This document shows, in pieces, positions 1 through 10,206 of a DNA stretch of 64,000 bases (position 1 is the stretch's first letter; the number at the start of each line of letters is the position of its first letter). A program made the translations under genes and the position numbers. The notes beneath the pieces were generated by a model that worked only from the letters and a program-made list of their open reading frames with translations, made no database searches and was not told the DNA's origin. Origin of the DNA: Maylandia zebra. Its lineage: Eukaryota > Chordata > Actinopteri > Cichliformes > Cichlidae. The stretch spans positions 14,064,131 through 14,128,130 of the forward strand of contig NC_135168.1 of the NCBI RefSeq assembly GCF_041146795.1, read 5' to 3'.

Positions 1-409
1 GCCAGATGCTGAGAGCCATTTCCTTGTAGTCCTGTGTCTACATACATGAACCATTAGATGTTATTGGAATGATTGTCAGCTCTGATAGTTTCATGTGTGT
101 TTAGCTGGACGCTGTTTGATCCTCGACATGTTTAAAGGTGTCCAGTCCTGAGACACTGGGGCTGGAAACAGCTGTGATGTCATTGGACTGTCACACAGAC
201 AGAAGTGCATGAAGTGAGCAGCCGAGGAGCCGCTGATGTTTTGGATTCAACAGCATTTGAAAGGTCGACACAGACACATTTGCACACAGAAAGCTGAATC
301 TGTCATATGCCACAGTGAACTCACTGTTCAGTGTTTTTCAGGAAGCTTCTTAACTGCCTCTGCTGCCAAACAAGCAGCTGATGTCCTTGAGAAGAAGCTG
401 AAGAAGTCT
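1..409. other. Left edge, no recognisable gene
   Basis: I see no convincing coding or repeat signature before the Tc1 fragment. A short open frame at 236-466 has no recognisable domain and runs into the transposon, so I do not call it. Confidence 0.4.
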
Positions 410-435
410 TCAACAACAAATACAGGATACCAAAA

Positions 436-919
436 TACCAAAAAGTTCTACTTTGGTTTCATCTGACCACATGACATTCTCCCAATCCTCTGCTGTATCA
501 TCCATGTGCTCTCTGGCAAACTTCAGACGGGCCTGGACATGCACTGGCTTCAGCAGCGGAACACGTCTGGCACTGCGGGATTTGATTCCCTGCCGTTGTA
601 GTGTGTTACTGATGGTGACCTTTGTTACTTTGGTCCCAGCTCTCTGCAGGTCATTCACCAGGTCCCCCCGTGTGGTTCTGGGATCTTTGCTCACCGTTCT
701 CATGATCATTTTGACCCCACGGGATGAGATCTTGCGTGGAGCCCCAGATCGTGGGAGATTATCAGTGGTCTTGTATGTCTTCCATTTTCTGATGATTGCT
801 CCCACAGTTGATTTCTTCACACCAAGCTGCTTGCCTATTGTAGATTCACTCTTCCCAGTCTGGTGCAGGTCTACAATACTTTTCCTGGTGTCCTTCGAGA
901 GCTCTTTGGTCTTGGCCAT
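436..919 (-). pseudogene. Tc1-family transposase, 5' half only
   Basis: The minus frame opens with [12 protein letters not shown] at 919 and carries the paired helix-turn-helix (paired-like) DNA-binding region over roughly residues 1-110. It then reaches the first catalytic aspartate in [12 protein letters not shown] at about residues 149-160. Past that point the frame enters unrelated sequence and ends at 410. Normal Tc1 transposases are about 340 residues, so the second Asp, the Asp/Glu and the C-terminus are lost. The retained half has no internal stop, so the deletion may be fairly recent. Only DNA binding could remain if it were translated. Confidence 0.85.
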
Positions 920-1285
920 GGCGGAGTTTGGAGTCTGACTGTTTGAGGCTGTGGACAGGTGTCTTTTATACAGATGATGAGTTCAAACAGGTGCCATTCA
1001 TACAGGTAACGAGTGGGGGACAGAAAAGCTTCTTACAGAAGACGTTACAGGTCTGTGAGAGCCAGAGATTTTCCATGTTTGAGGTGACCAAATACTTATT
1101 TTCCACCCTGATTTACGAATAAATTCTTTACAAATCATACCATGTGAATTCATGGATTTTTTTTTCACATTCTGTCTCTCACAGTTGAAGTGTACCTCTG
1201 GTGCAAATTACTGACCTCTGTCATCATTTTAAGTGGGGGAACTTGCACAATCGGTGGCTGACTAAATACTTTTTTGCCCCACTGT
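436..1285 (-). mobile_element. Truncated Tc1-like DNA transposon
   Basis: The right end (about 1201-1285) is a terminal inverted repeat that reads CAGTGGGGCAAAAAAG on the minus strand, a widespread fish Tc1 family terminus, next to a TA repeat. The transposase start lies inward at 919. The element stops near 436, where Tc1 similarity ends in the middle of the catalytic domain. The other half of the gene and the second inverted repeat are missing, so this copy cannot move by itself. Confidence 0.85.
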
Positions 1286-1288
1286 ATA

Positions 1289-1348
<60 letters not shown>
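1286..1348. repeat. (TA)n microsatellite
   Basis: An almost pure TA dinucleotide tract of about 60 bp starts at the Tc1 terminus. It is probably an expansion of the TA target site. A short CAGTGGGGC motif just after it (1349) resembles another Tc1 terminus but does not continue into a recognisable element. Confidence 0.9.
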
Positions 1349-1351
<3 letters not shown>

Positions 1352-1429
1352 TGGGGCTCGTTTGTTTTTTCATTAATAACTTTACATTATCACAGAGAAC
1401 AAGAAGGCGCTTTGTTTGTCACATTCACC

Positions 1430-2118
1430 TTATGTCTGTGAAGGTTCTCAGTCATCCAGGTCATCGTAGTCAAAGGAGCTTGCAAAGAAAAGCGTCTGGA
1501 CTTCTTTAAGTTACTTGAAGACGTTTCACCTCTCATCCGAGAAGCTTCTTCAGTTCTAAGGTCAAATGGTGGAGAGTCCCAGATATAAACCTAGTGGGAG
1601 TTTCCCCCCACAGAGGGACAAAAGGACCCCCTGATGATCCTGTAATCGCCTGAGCCAAGGTGGGAAACTGGGTGTGGGTCCCAATCAGCCAGAGTTTCGG
1701 GTGAGTTCATTGTGAAACCTGGCCCCACCTTATCATGCGAATTCCTGAGGTCAGATGGCCCAGGATGTGAGTGGGCATTAAGGCGTCTGGGAAGGATCTC
1801 AAAACTGGATTATAGATGGCAGAGAGTTGGTGTCGTAAACCCCGCCTCTGTTCAAAGATGGTCGCTCACAGTGGACATAGATGCTTCTTTCACTCCTCTT
1901 TCAAACCATCTGTCCTCTCTGTCCAAAATGTGAACATTAGCATCCTCGAAAGAGTGACCTTTATCCTTAAGATGCAGATGGACTGCTGAGTCTTGTCCTG
2001 TGGAGGTGGCTCTTCTATGTTGTGCCATGCGCTTGTGAAGTGGCAGCCACTTGGCAGCCACAGTGATAAATGGCTGAGATGGCTGCAGCTGTACGTGTGA
2101 GGTACCTACATGTTTCAA
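1430..2118 (-). pseudogene. Penelope-like retroelement 3' end (GIY-YIG endonuclease region)
   Basis: The minus frame at 2118-1852 contains LHKRMAQHRRA followed about 25 residues later by DREDRWFERGVKEA, the Arg- and Glu-bearing helices of the GIY-YIG endonuclease at the C-terminus of Penelope-like reverse transcriptases. Similarity continues in broken frames to about 1430. The GIY-YIG motif itself and the reverse transcriptase are absent, so this is a 5'-truncated copy. A second piece in the same orientation enters the window at 63,961-64,000, and a shorter inverted piece lies at 61,078-61,150. The family assignment is from memory of fish Penelope tails. Confidence 0.7.
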
Positions 2119-2264
2119 GATGAATTTGCAGAGATGTCATGTTTGGTGCTTACAGACATCACACTGCATTTTGTGATTTCGTAGCTATTGTTGTGATATT
2201 TCGGAGCTTCCCATGATCACCGTGACAGTCATTCATTTTAACATAACCTTTGTATTCCTTTCAG

Positions 2265-3266
2265 GGATCCTCATTTTTTTGGTGAGGAAGATCAGCAGCT
2301 GTGTCGACAGGCAACAGGTAACGGCATGCTTTTCTGTTAGTACTGTAGAACTTGGTCTGGTGCTCTTTTTTAGTTTAACACAGTATTTTCATTTGCCGAA
2401 GTGTAAAAAGCTTGTTCCAGGAGAAACAAACTTTAGTGAGTTCTGCAAAATGATTCCCACCATTGCACACTCTGTCAGCCTCCAGTGTGCCCTTTTTTTG
2501 TCCTTTAACTGAAGAAAGTCGGTATCAGAACATATGAGATAAGTGAGATCCTCATTTTGCCTGCTTATTTCAAGATACAACATTTTCACAAACTGCTGTA
2601 GGATAACCTTGCTATTTGTCTTTTCCAACACTTCTACATTCATCCATATTTCCTTGTCTTGTCTGCTTCTTTCCAGGTGAAAAGTACCTGAAATGGGTGA
2701 AAGATTTTGTTTCCAAAAACAAAAGCATGTGCGTTCACCTGAAGAAGCCAAGTGGTGCTGACCTGTGGATAGAAGAGCTTGAGAACACCAAATACAACGG
2801 GGATGATGATGAAGTTAACGCCTGGGGAAAATTCTACCTTCCCGAGATTGTAAAAATGCAGGTTATTGGTGTGGTAAAGGGCACCTCATGTCCATGTGAC
2901 GAGCTTGTGCTGATGACGCGTGAGGACAAAAAGCTGTACGGCTATGACGGAGAGGAGCTGCATCTGGTGGCTTCCAGTTTCCTGGAACTATGTGACAAAA
3001 CGATAGAGTATCCAGCATCCAAGCGCTACTACAATGGAGAGGCCTTCAAAGATATGGTGAGAAGTTAGACTGCTAAGAATAAGACTGGGGATGCCTAGTG
3101 TTAGAGATCAATCACCTGAGCTTTTCTTTGTATTGTTGTGTGTTCTGTTTAGACTGAGGAGGACTGGAAAAAGGTTAAGATGAGTGATGTGGGGAGGAAA
3201 CTGCAGGAAGAACATAAAAAGCTGGTAAATGAAACCCAGTCAGCGTTCGTCAGCCTAATATCATAG
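2265..3266 (+). CDS. Last three exons of an unrecognised fish gene
   Basis: Three exons join in frame: 2265-2317, 2677-3056 and 3153-3266, each bordered by AG and GT, ending at a TAG at 3264-3266. The junctions keep phase: the first exon ends one base into a codon that the second completes. The product is about 180 residues, acidic and hydrophilic. It begins DPHFFGEEDQQLCRQATG, has a GDDDEVNAWGKFYLPEI stretch in the middle and ends in a Lys/Glu-rich probable coiled segment (SDVGRKLQEEHKKLVNE). No signal peptide or membrane segment is visible and I recognise no domain. The first exon here starts mid-codon, so at least one exon lies upstream. That space is occupied by Penelope and Tc1 debris, so the gene may be 5'-truncated. 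Confidence 0.6.
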
Positions 3267-5094
3267 GTGGGTATTGGAGCTGAGTATCATCACTGATTTC
3301 TAGAACCTGTTCAATTCCAATTCACAAGGTCCCAATTAGATTCCATTTAATTCTTACTCAGAGAGTCAGAAACATTATAATTCTGATCATTTATCAGTAC
3401 TGACACTTGTGAAACTTCATCAGAGGTGTGAGCATCACAGCAGATGCTTTTGTGACAAAGTAACTGAGGATAAAACACAAAACCATGAAGCAGATTTTCC
3501 TGGCCTAGCTTTTTACAGTAGATAACCTTAAAAATATTATTCTGCAGTAGAACAAAAGCAGACGAGAACCACGACTCAACAAATGTACATTGGCTGATGC
3601 TGCTGAAGTGATTCAGAGGTTTTAATAAGAGGTTTTAATAGAGACACAGCAGAGCATTTTGCAGTTTCACTTAATTTGAAAAAAATAAATAAAATTTGGT
3701 ATTGAACAGCAGAAATGAGGCTGTCTTGTCGGAAGTCATTAAAAAAAAATGGCTGTAAACAACGGTAGACTGCTTCATAACAAGCAAGCGAATAATGCCA
3801 AAAACAGAGATTTGAGATGGGAAACGGTGTTCTTAAAGTACACTGAGAGAGGCAGAGAGCTGTGCTGTGTTGTTTTTCTGTGTGTGTTTTAATGGTGGTG
3901 GAAGCAAACCAGCAAAAGTAAGAGGGAACTCATGACAATGTTTATGTCAAGCGAAATGTGTCTTCTTTTGCTGCTGGTTTGGTTAGAGAGAGACAAAACG
4001 TGCAGCTTCAGGATCTGAGCAGCTTTCAGCACCAACGGCATCACAGCTCAGACTTGGATTCAGGATTAAGCCCTTTATGTTTGACTGTAGTGATTGTAGC
4101 TCTGTCCTTGTTATTAATCGCTTTAGTCAAACACAGCTATTGTTTGCTGGGATGTGTATATACTTGACAGTTTGTATCTCAGAGTTATCAAAGACACTGT
4201 GGATAATCATCAAGAGATTGTTGTCCTCTTAATAATGACCTATTTGATTGTTTGTTTTTTCTTCTTCTTACAGATTCTGGTATTTGGCCAAAAGAGAGCT
4301 TCACAATTCTTGGCTTCACCTGTGGTAGAAAAATGACTAAAGTTATGCAACACTCTCTAAAATTAAAGCTATGCAACGCTTTAACATGAATGGCGAAGGA
4401 GTGCATCTCTTTCACTGTCTCTTCCTGTCCTCTTCTCAGTCTTTGTTGTGGCACCTCTGCTATGTGTTATAGAAAGCACTTGGAATCATGTTCAATACAA
4501 AAACACCAAACTCGTGGGATTGCCCTAGCAAGCAGTTGGTAAAAACTAATTAAAACTGATATATATCAGCTTCACTTTCTAGCTGCAAAAGCACGTTTCT
4601 GCAAAAGCATGCAGTTTCCTGTCAGCACTTTTTGGCACAGAGTGTACTCAGAGTTAGGCCTTTCTTATATAAAGCAATATAATCAGCATATAAACATTTA
4701 AGATGATAAATTTAAAGCTCAACAGTAACTGCTATAAATATTATAACTACACATGTAGTGCTTTTGCTTAAGTAAATTATAGTTGGGATCATAATAAGAA
4801 AACATGTGTTTTTATTTTCTGTGTACCCTGGGTACAGACCAGTATAAATATGGGATTCTTCCCAATAAATGCTGTCTGATAATGCTTCATATTGCATTAA
4901 ACACTAGATATGTAAGCAAACAAACAAAAACCCATAGAAGCCAGTTTTAATTATTAAATGTGACAATTACATGGAGATGGAAAGTAAACGTGCTTATACA
5001 CGTCTCTGTGATTACAGAAAATCCACACAGATGCTGTCAGAGCAGAGAATCTTTGATTTATCAGAATGATGAATGCAAATGATTTCATGAAATC
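3267..5094. other. Between two genes, no recognised feature
   Basis: This is AT-rich sequence between the 3' ends of the plus-strand gene at 2.3-3.3 kb and the minus-strand gene at 5.1-7.0 kb. Short hydrophobic frames at 3958-4336 lack splice logic or known motifs. I see no identifiable repeat. Confidence 0.4.
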
Positions 5095-6955
5095 TCACTC
5101 TTGTTCTGGGTTGTAAAATTCACCTGTCCAGTTAAACCGAATCCTTTGCAACACAGTTCTAAGAACCCTACCAACCTCATCCTCAGCTCTCTGCCTGTTG
5201 TCCTTTTCAGCTGAGTATTCATCCACATGTGTTTCAACTTCTCTCTCATTTTCAAGCAAATTGCTCAGGCTCTCAGCTTCAGCACAGTTACCATATGGCC
5301 ACTCTCTGAGGTCTTCTGTGTTCAAGCCAAACAAATTCTTACATGATCTGCAAGGCTTCATTCTGGCACCATCACGGAGACAAAAAGCCTCACACCTGAT
5401 ATTTCCAGGTACTTCAATTGTTCCATCAAAGTAATCTTTCTGGACTGTGTTTGGATAATAGGTCATCACCGCACCAGATACATATTTATGCCATTTGCTA
5501 AGACAGGAGGCAGCAATCATAATTTTCCCAGCGTTAGGACCTTTGGTGGACATGGAGACTCCGCAGTACCTTTCTGATTTGATGGTTTGGGATTTTTGAG
5601 AAATGCAGATGGTGGACGAGACGAAAGCTGTTTTTTTATTATTCTCTTCTAAGTCCAAGTCTGTGAGGAGATCTTGCAGACTCTGCTTTATTTGCTCTTG
5701 ATTCTCTGAGTTATTTTGCAGGACGATCTGAAAACAGTTACAGATCTGGTCAAAGTGTTGCACCTGATTATATAGTTGTTTTTCATAGAAAGTTGATCAA
5801 CATGTTTGTTTCGCTGCTTGACTTATTTAACTATGCAGGACCATTGGATGCTTTTGATTTAGACATTTTAAGATAGGGGGTGAAACATGTCACAAAAATC
5901 TATTTAATTTTAAATCAATAAGCAAAAATCCATCTTTGTTCTCACTAATTTATAATTAAATTTGCTAATTGACCTTTTTTTTTCTATTTTGCTATGCCGG
6001 GCTGTCAAAACACGCTGAATTTAGAGTCTTTGAGCTTAACAGATCCAGCAGCTACACAGTGACAGCATCATATACGCCTTGAAGACTGTAAGCATCTCCA
6101 ATAATGAGTCTGTTAGACATTATTTAGAACTAACAAATTCTGAAGCAAGTCTCCAGCTCTCCTGCAGTCTCTGTGTTTGGTGGAGAAGCATAGCTAGAAG
6201 CATATGTTGAAGTATAAGGTACAGTATGGATTTTCTTTGGATTTCTCAGTAAAAAAGCACTTTGCATTATACTTTCCTAAAAACTGGAAGTTTGTCAGAT
6301 TGACTGAAAATGTGAGAAGAGTTATCTTACCATGTCGAGCACACAGGAGAAGGGACTTCGCCTGGGAAGCTGAGTCGAATACAACTTAAAAGGCCTGGGA
6401 TATCTTCTCATTAACAAACCCAACACAAAAGGATTAGGGAAGATTTCTTCTGGAGAAAAGGGGATGTTGTTGATTTTGCCCAGAAACAACATGCTGTGAA
6501 GGATCTGTTGAGTGAAAACATATTTGCTTATTGTTAGTAGTGATAAACAGGACTGTCTTAAAAGTGTCAAAGGTAACACACCTCATCCACCAAGTGTTGA
6601 CTTCCCGGAGTCATGTAAGAGCCCCGAACCATCCTCTTGGTAATCTTGTAGGCATTAGTTTTGAACCTCCTTTGAGAAATTGTTGTCTTCTAAAATGATA
6701 ATGATCGAGCAGTTAGGGATTTAAAAACACAGGAGATCTGATAACTTTGGCTACAGCAGAGTCTGCAGACATACCTATTTTGCTCTTGGTCGGCCTATTT
6801 TAAACATGAGAGACAACATAGTTAGTGGAATGTTGATAACATACAATGACTATCATTGGTGGCTGAAAAGATGCCAGGTAACAAGTGAAAAGCTGCTACT
6901 TACCATCGCCACAGTCTAAGAATGAAACAGGAAACACTGAGCGAGTTGCCTCCAT
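5095..6955 (-). CDS. Multi-exon gene with Cys-rich, deaminase-like C-terminal domain
   Basis: Minus-strand exons, each with AG/GT borders: 6904-6955 (begins ATG, MEATRSVFPVSFLDCGDG), a 20-bp microexon 6775-6794, 6582-6689, 6331-6504 and 5095-5763 with the stop. The last three join in phase 0 into about 316 residues. The C-terminal exon contains MKPCRSCKNLFGL, then WPYGNCAEAESLSNLL: a CxxC pair followed by a Cys-Ala-Glu motif. These are the residues of zinc deaminases, but in the opposite of the usual order. I recall similar Cys/CAE patterns in uncharacterised fish proteins and do not assign an activity. One oddity: reading through the microexon gives an in-frame TAG at its last codon. Either the 5' exons are untranslated and translation starts at the ATG within 6582-6689, or the copy is damaged. 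No signal peptide is evident. Confidence 0.7.
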
Positions 6956-8020
6956 CTTAAAGCTGTTGATCATGTGATTTAAAGGAAAGCCACACCCAGC
7001 TCTTTCCTGGAATTTTACTCGACTGTAGAAAACTGCTCCATTTGCCCCGCCCACCCATGATCTTTAATATCTGCCAAAAACAACCTTTTGGTTGTCAGTA
7101 ACCAGCCGATCGTTTTCGCGATTAAAAAGTGGCTTTTCGCGGCGGCGTTCCCACCGCAAGCAGAACTCCGGCTCAAAAACCGCTGTTTTTGAACACTTTT
7201 ATTTACTTGAGCATTTTAATGGGCTTACTTTGAAACAAAGTGCGATTGAATGATTATTGTTATGTGTTGCCTTGAATTCGGCTATGCTGTCTGTTAGACA
7301 GCTGTTTTCCTTTATTGTTGTTTTTGTATTGTTTGTAGCGAACGCTACTGGAATGTATAGATTAAGCTACGTAGCCAAGATAATTAATAATTTAACTGTT
7401 GTACATTGGTTGATGATGATTTGCATTGTTACATAGGCTTGCAGAAAAATATATTTGTTTACCGGTAAACTGAATCGAACTTGATGTGCCAATGGACGTT
7501 TTTCTGACCTACAGGTCAGGTTTTGTTCCCTCCCTTTGAATTAATCTTCTTCATATTGAAGTGGCGAGCCGGTAGGACCATTCTTTGTTTCCCCTCTTTC
7601 CCCCACTTAGCCGTCTTTGGATTACGGACATATTTCCCCATTTGTATGAAGCTGGACTCTAAGGAGGAATACCTTAAAAGTGAACTTTAAAAAGAAGAGG
7701 ACCAAAAAGGACTTTTGCACAGAAAGATCACAGCATTGATTTATTATTTAATTGTGGGCATTTATGTTGTGTGTTGTGTTAATTATTTTGTTCCATTTCC
7801 CCTTTCCTCCATTTATTCAATATATTTTTGGTACAAGATATTGCAGTCTTTGGTCTCATCATTCACACCATCTAGGCTCCATAAAGAACTATTTCTTCTG
7901 CGCATCAGTCAGTAAACTCATCCATTGAAATAAACTAGTCCTTAAATAACTTTGAGTTACACAGTGGCAAATGTAATAGAGAAAGACACAGGGCCACCTG
8001 AAATCTGTCGTCCTATCTGA
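6956..8020. other. Upstream region of the minus-strand gene; possible old LTR leader
   Basis: About 6956-7060 must hold the promoter of the gene ending at 5095. I see no clear TATA box. Around 7564, the motif TGGCGAGCCGGTAGGACC resembles the leader just inside fish gypsy-type LTRs, but no gag or pol follows, so this is only a weak suggestion of an LTR-element remnant at about 7060-7900. Confidence 0.25.
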
Positions 8021-8021
8021 T

Positions 8022-8381
<360 letters not shown>

Positions 8382-8403
8382 TCATATTTTGGGGGGTTTA
8401 ATA

Positions 8404-8621
8404 AACTACTACTCCATGATGTAAAGCTGAAGTATTACACAGCTTTATGAACCTCCTGTTATCCTGGTAGACGAGTACAGCAATAAATCTTTTACTTGAA
8501 CATCTTCTGGCTCCAATAAGCTTTGAAATGTGACCATGAAGTTAGAGACACACTGACTGAAACCCACAGCTGTGACTGTGGATCACATCCACACACAGTG
8601 TAGCTGCTGTCTCTGTGTGAG
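8404..8621 (+). repeat. Copy 1 of a 218-bp interspersed repeat
   Basis: This matches 60,294-60,511 base for base with a constant offset of 51,890 and no gaps. I found two mismatches (near 8422 and 8500). It includes an AATAAA-type motif but codes for nothing I recognise. At the other copy it follows a LINE RNase H relic, so it may be part of a LINE 3' untranslated region. Confidence 0.85.
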
Positions 8622-8642
8622 GTCTGTGTATATATGTATATA

Positions 8643-9995
8643 CACTGAACAAAAATATAAACGCAACACCTTTGTTTTTGCTCCCATTCCCCATGGGATG
8701 GACGTAGAGATCTAAAATTCATTCCAGATACACAATATAACCATCCCTCCCAAACAGTGGTCACAAATCAGTCCAAATGTGTGGTAGTGGGCACATCTGC
8801 CATATTGAGATAATCCATCCCACCTCACAGGTGTGCCACATCAGGATGCTGGTCTGACATCATGAGTAATGCACAGGTGTACCTCAGACTGCCCACAACA
8901 AAAGGCCACCCTGGAATGTGCAGTTTTTTGCGCTATTGGGGGTCTGGGGACCCAGAACCGGTCAGTATCTGGTGTGACCACCATTTACCTCATGCAGTGC
9001 AACACATCGTCGCATGGAGTCTATCAGATTGTCAATTGTGGCCTGTGGAATGTTGGTCCACTCCACTTCAATGGCTGTGCGAGGTTGTTGGATATTGGTG
9101 GGAACTGGTACACGCTGTCGTATACGCCGGTCAAGCACATCCCGAACATGCTCAATGGGTGACATGTCCGGTGAGTATGCTGGCCATGCAAGAACTGGGA
9201 CATTCTCAGCTGCCATCTGCCCTGAACAATGTGAACCATGATTCATCCGTGAAGCGCACACCTCTCCAACGTGCCAGATGCCATCGAATGTGAGCATTTG
9301 CCCACACAAGTCTGTTACGGCGACGAGCTGGAGTCAGGTCAAGACCCCGATGAGGACGACGGGCATGCAGTTGAGCGTCCCTGAGACGGTTTCTGACAGT
9401 TTGTGCAGAAATTGTTTGGTTGTGCAAACCAATTGTTCCAGCAGCTGTCTGGGTGGCTGGTCTCAGACGATCTTGGAGGTGAACCTGCTGGATGTGGAGG
9501 TCCTGGGCTGGTGTGGTTACACGAGGTCTGCGGTTGTGAGGCCGGTTGGATGTGCTGCCATATTCTCTGAAACGCCTGTGGAGACGGCTTATGGTTGAGA
9601 AATGAACATTCAATGCACGGGCGACAGATCTGGTTGACATTCCTGCAGTCAGCATGCCAATTGCACGCTCCCTCATTGCTTGTGGCATCTGTGGCATTTT
9701 GCTGTGAGACAAAACTGCACATTCCAGGGTGGCCTTTTGTTGTGGGCAGTCTGAGGTACACCTGTGCACTACTCATGATGTCAGATCAGCATCCTGATGT
9801 GGCACACCTGTGAGGTGGGATGGATTATCTCAATATAGCAGATGTGCCCACTACCACACATTTGGACTGATTTGTGACCACTGTTTGGGAGGGATGGTTA
9901 TATTGTGTATCTGGAATGAATTTTAGGTCTCTACGTCCATCCCATGGGGAATGGGAGCAGTAACAAAGGTGTTGCGTTTATATTTTTGTTCAGTG
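8643..9995 (-). mobile_element. Tc1-like transposon, both ends present, internally deleted
   Basis: The ends are 5'-CACTGAACAAAAATATAAAC and its reverse complement, each beside a TA (8641-8642 and 9996-9997), the Tc1/mariner target duplication. The inverted repeats are unusually long: similarity runs about 280 bp inward (about 8643-8923 against 9715-9995), into the transposase start codon region. As a result, MHRCTSDCPQQKATLECAV can be read from both ends. The central catalytic part of the gene is deleted. At 1353 bp it is shorter than an autonomous element of about 1.6 kb. Confidence 0.9.
8962..9769 (-). pseudogene. Tc1-like transposase with central deletion and frameshift
   Basis: The N-terminal piece (9769-9206) has a helix-turn-helix region (ERAIGMLTAGMSTRSVARAL), a GRPR-like NRRPRVTTP hook and the first catalytic Asp in RFTDESWFTLFRADGS. 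The C-terminal piece, in another frame (within 9240-8962), has PAYSPDMSPIEHVRDVLDRR, the region around the last acidic residue. About 100 residues between them, including the second catalytic Asp, are missing, so the protein is inactive. The pieces share the same strand and order, so this is one broken gene. Confidence 0.88.
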
Positions 9996-10206
9996 TATTT
10001 ATGCTTATATTCATGTTCTCTTATTCCCCTTTATTTGATATCCTAATTCTGTGCTGTGTAAAAATTTGTCGGTGTTCTGCTACTACAAACTGGATTCCCT
10101 GGAGGATAAACATGAGGGATTCATAAAGTTCTATCTCTCTGTTAAAATCCCCCAAAATAAATGAAATGTGAATTTCAGGCAGACATGTTTTTAAAAGAGT
10201 CACTTT

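Noticed and set aside
3958-4336. Two overlapping hydrophobic frames, possible small membrane proteins
   Set aside because: No splice context, no family resemblance, and an AT-rich setting where such frames are expected by chance.
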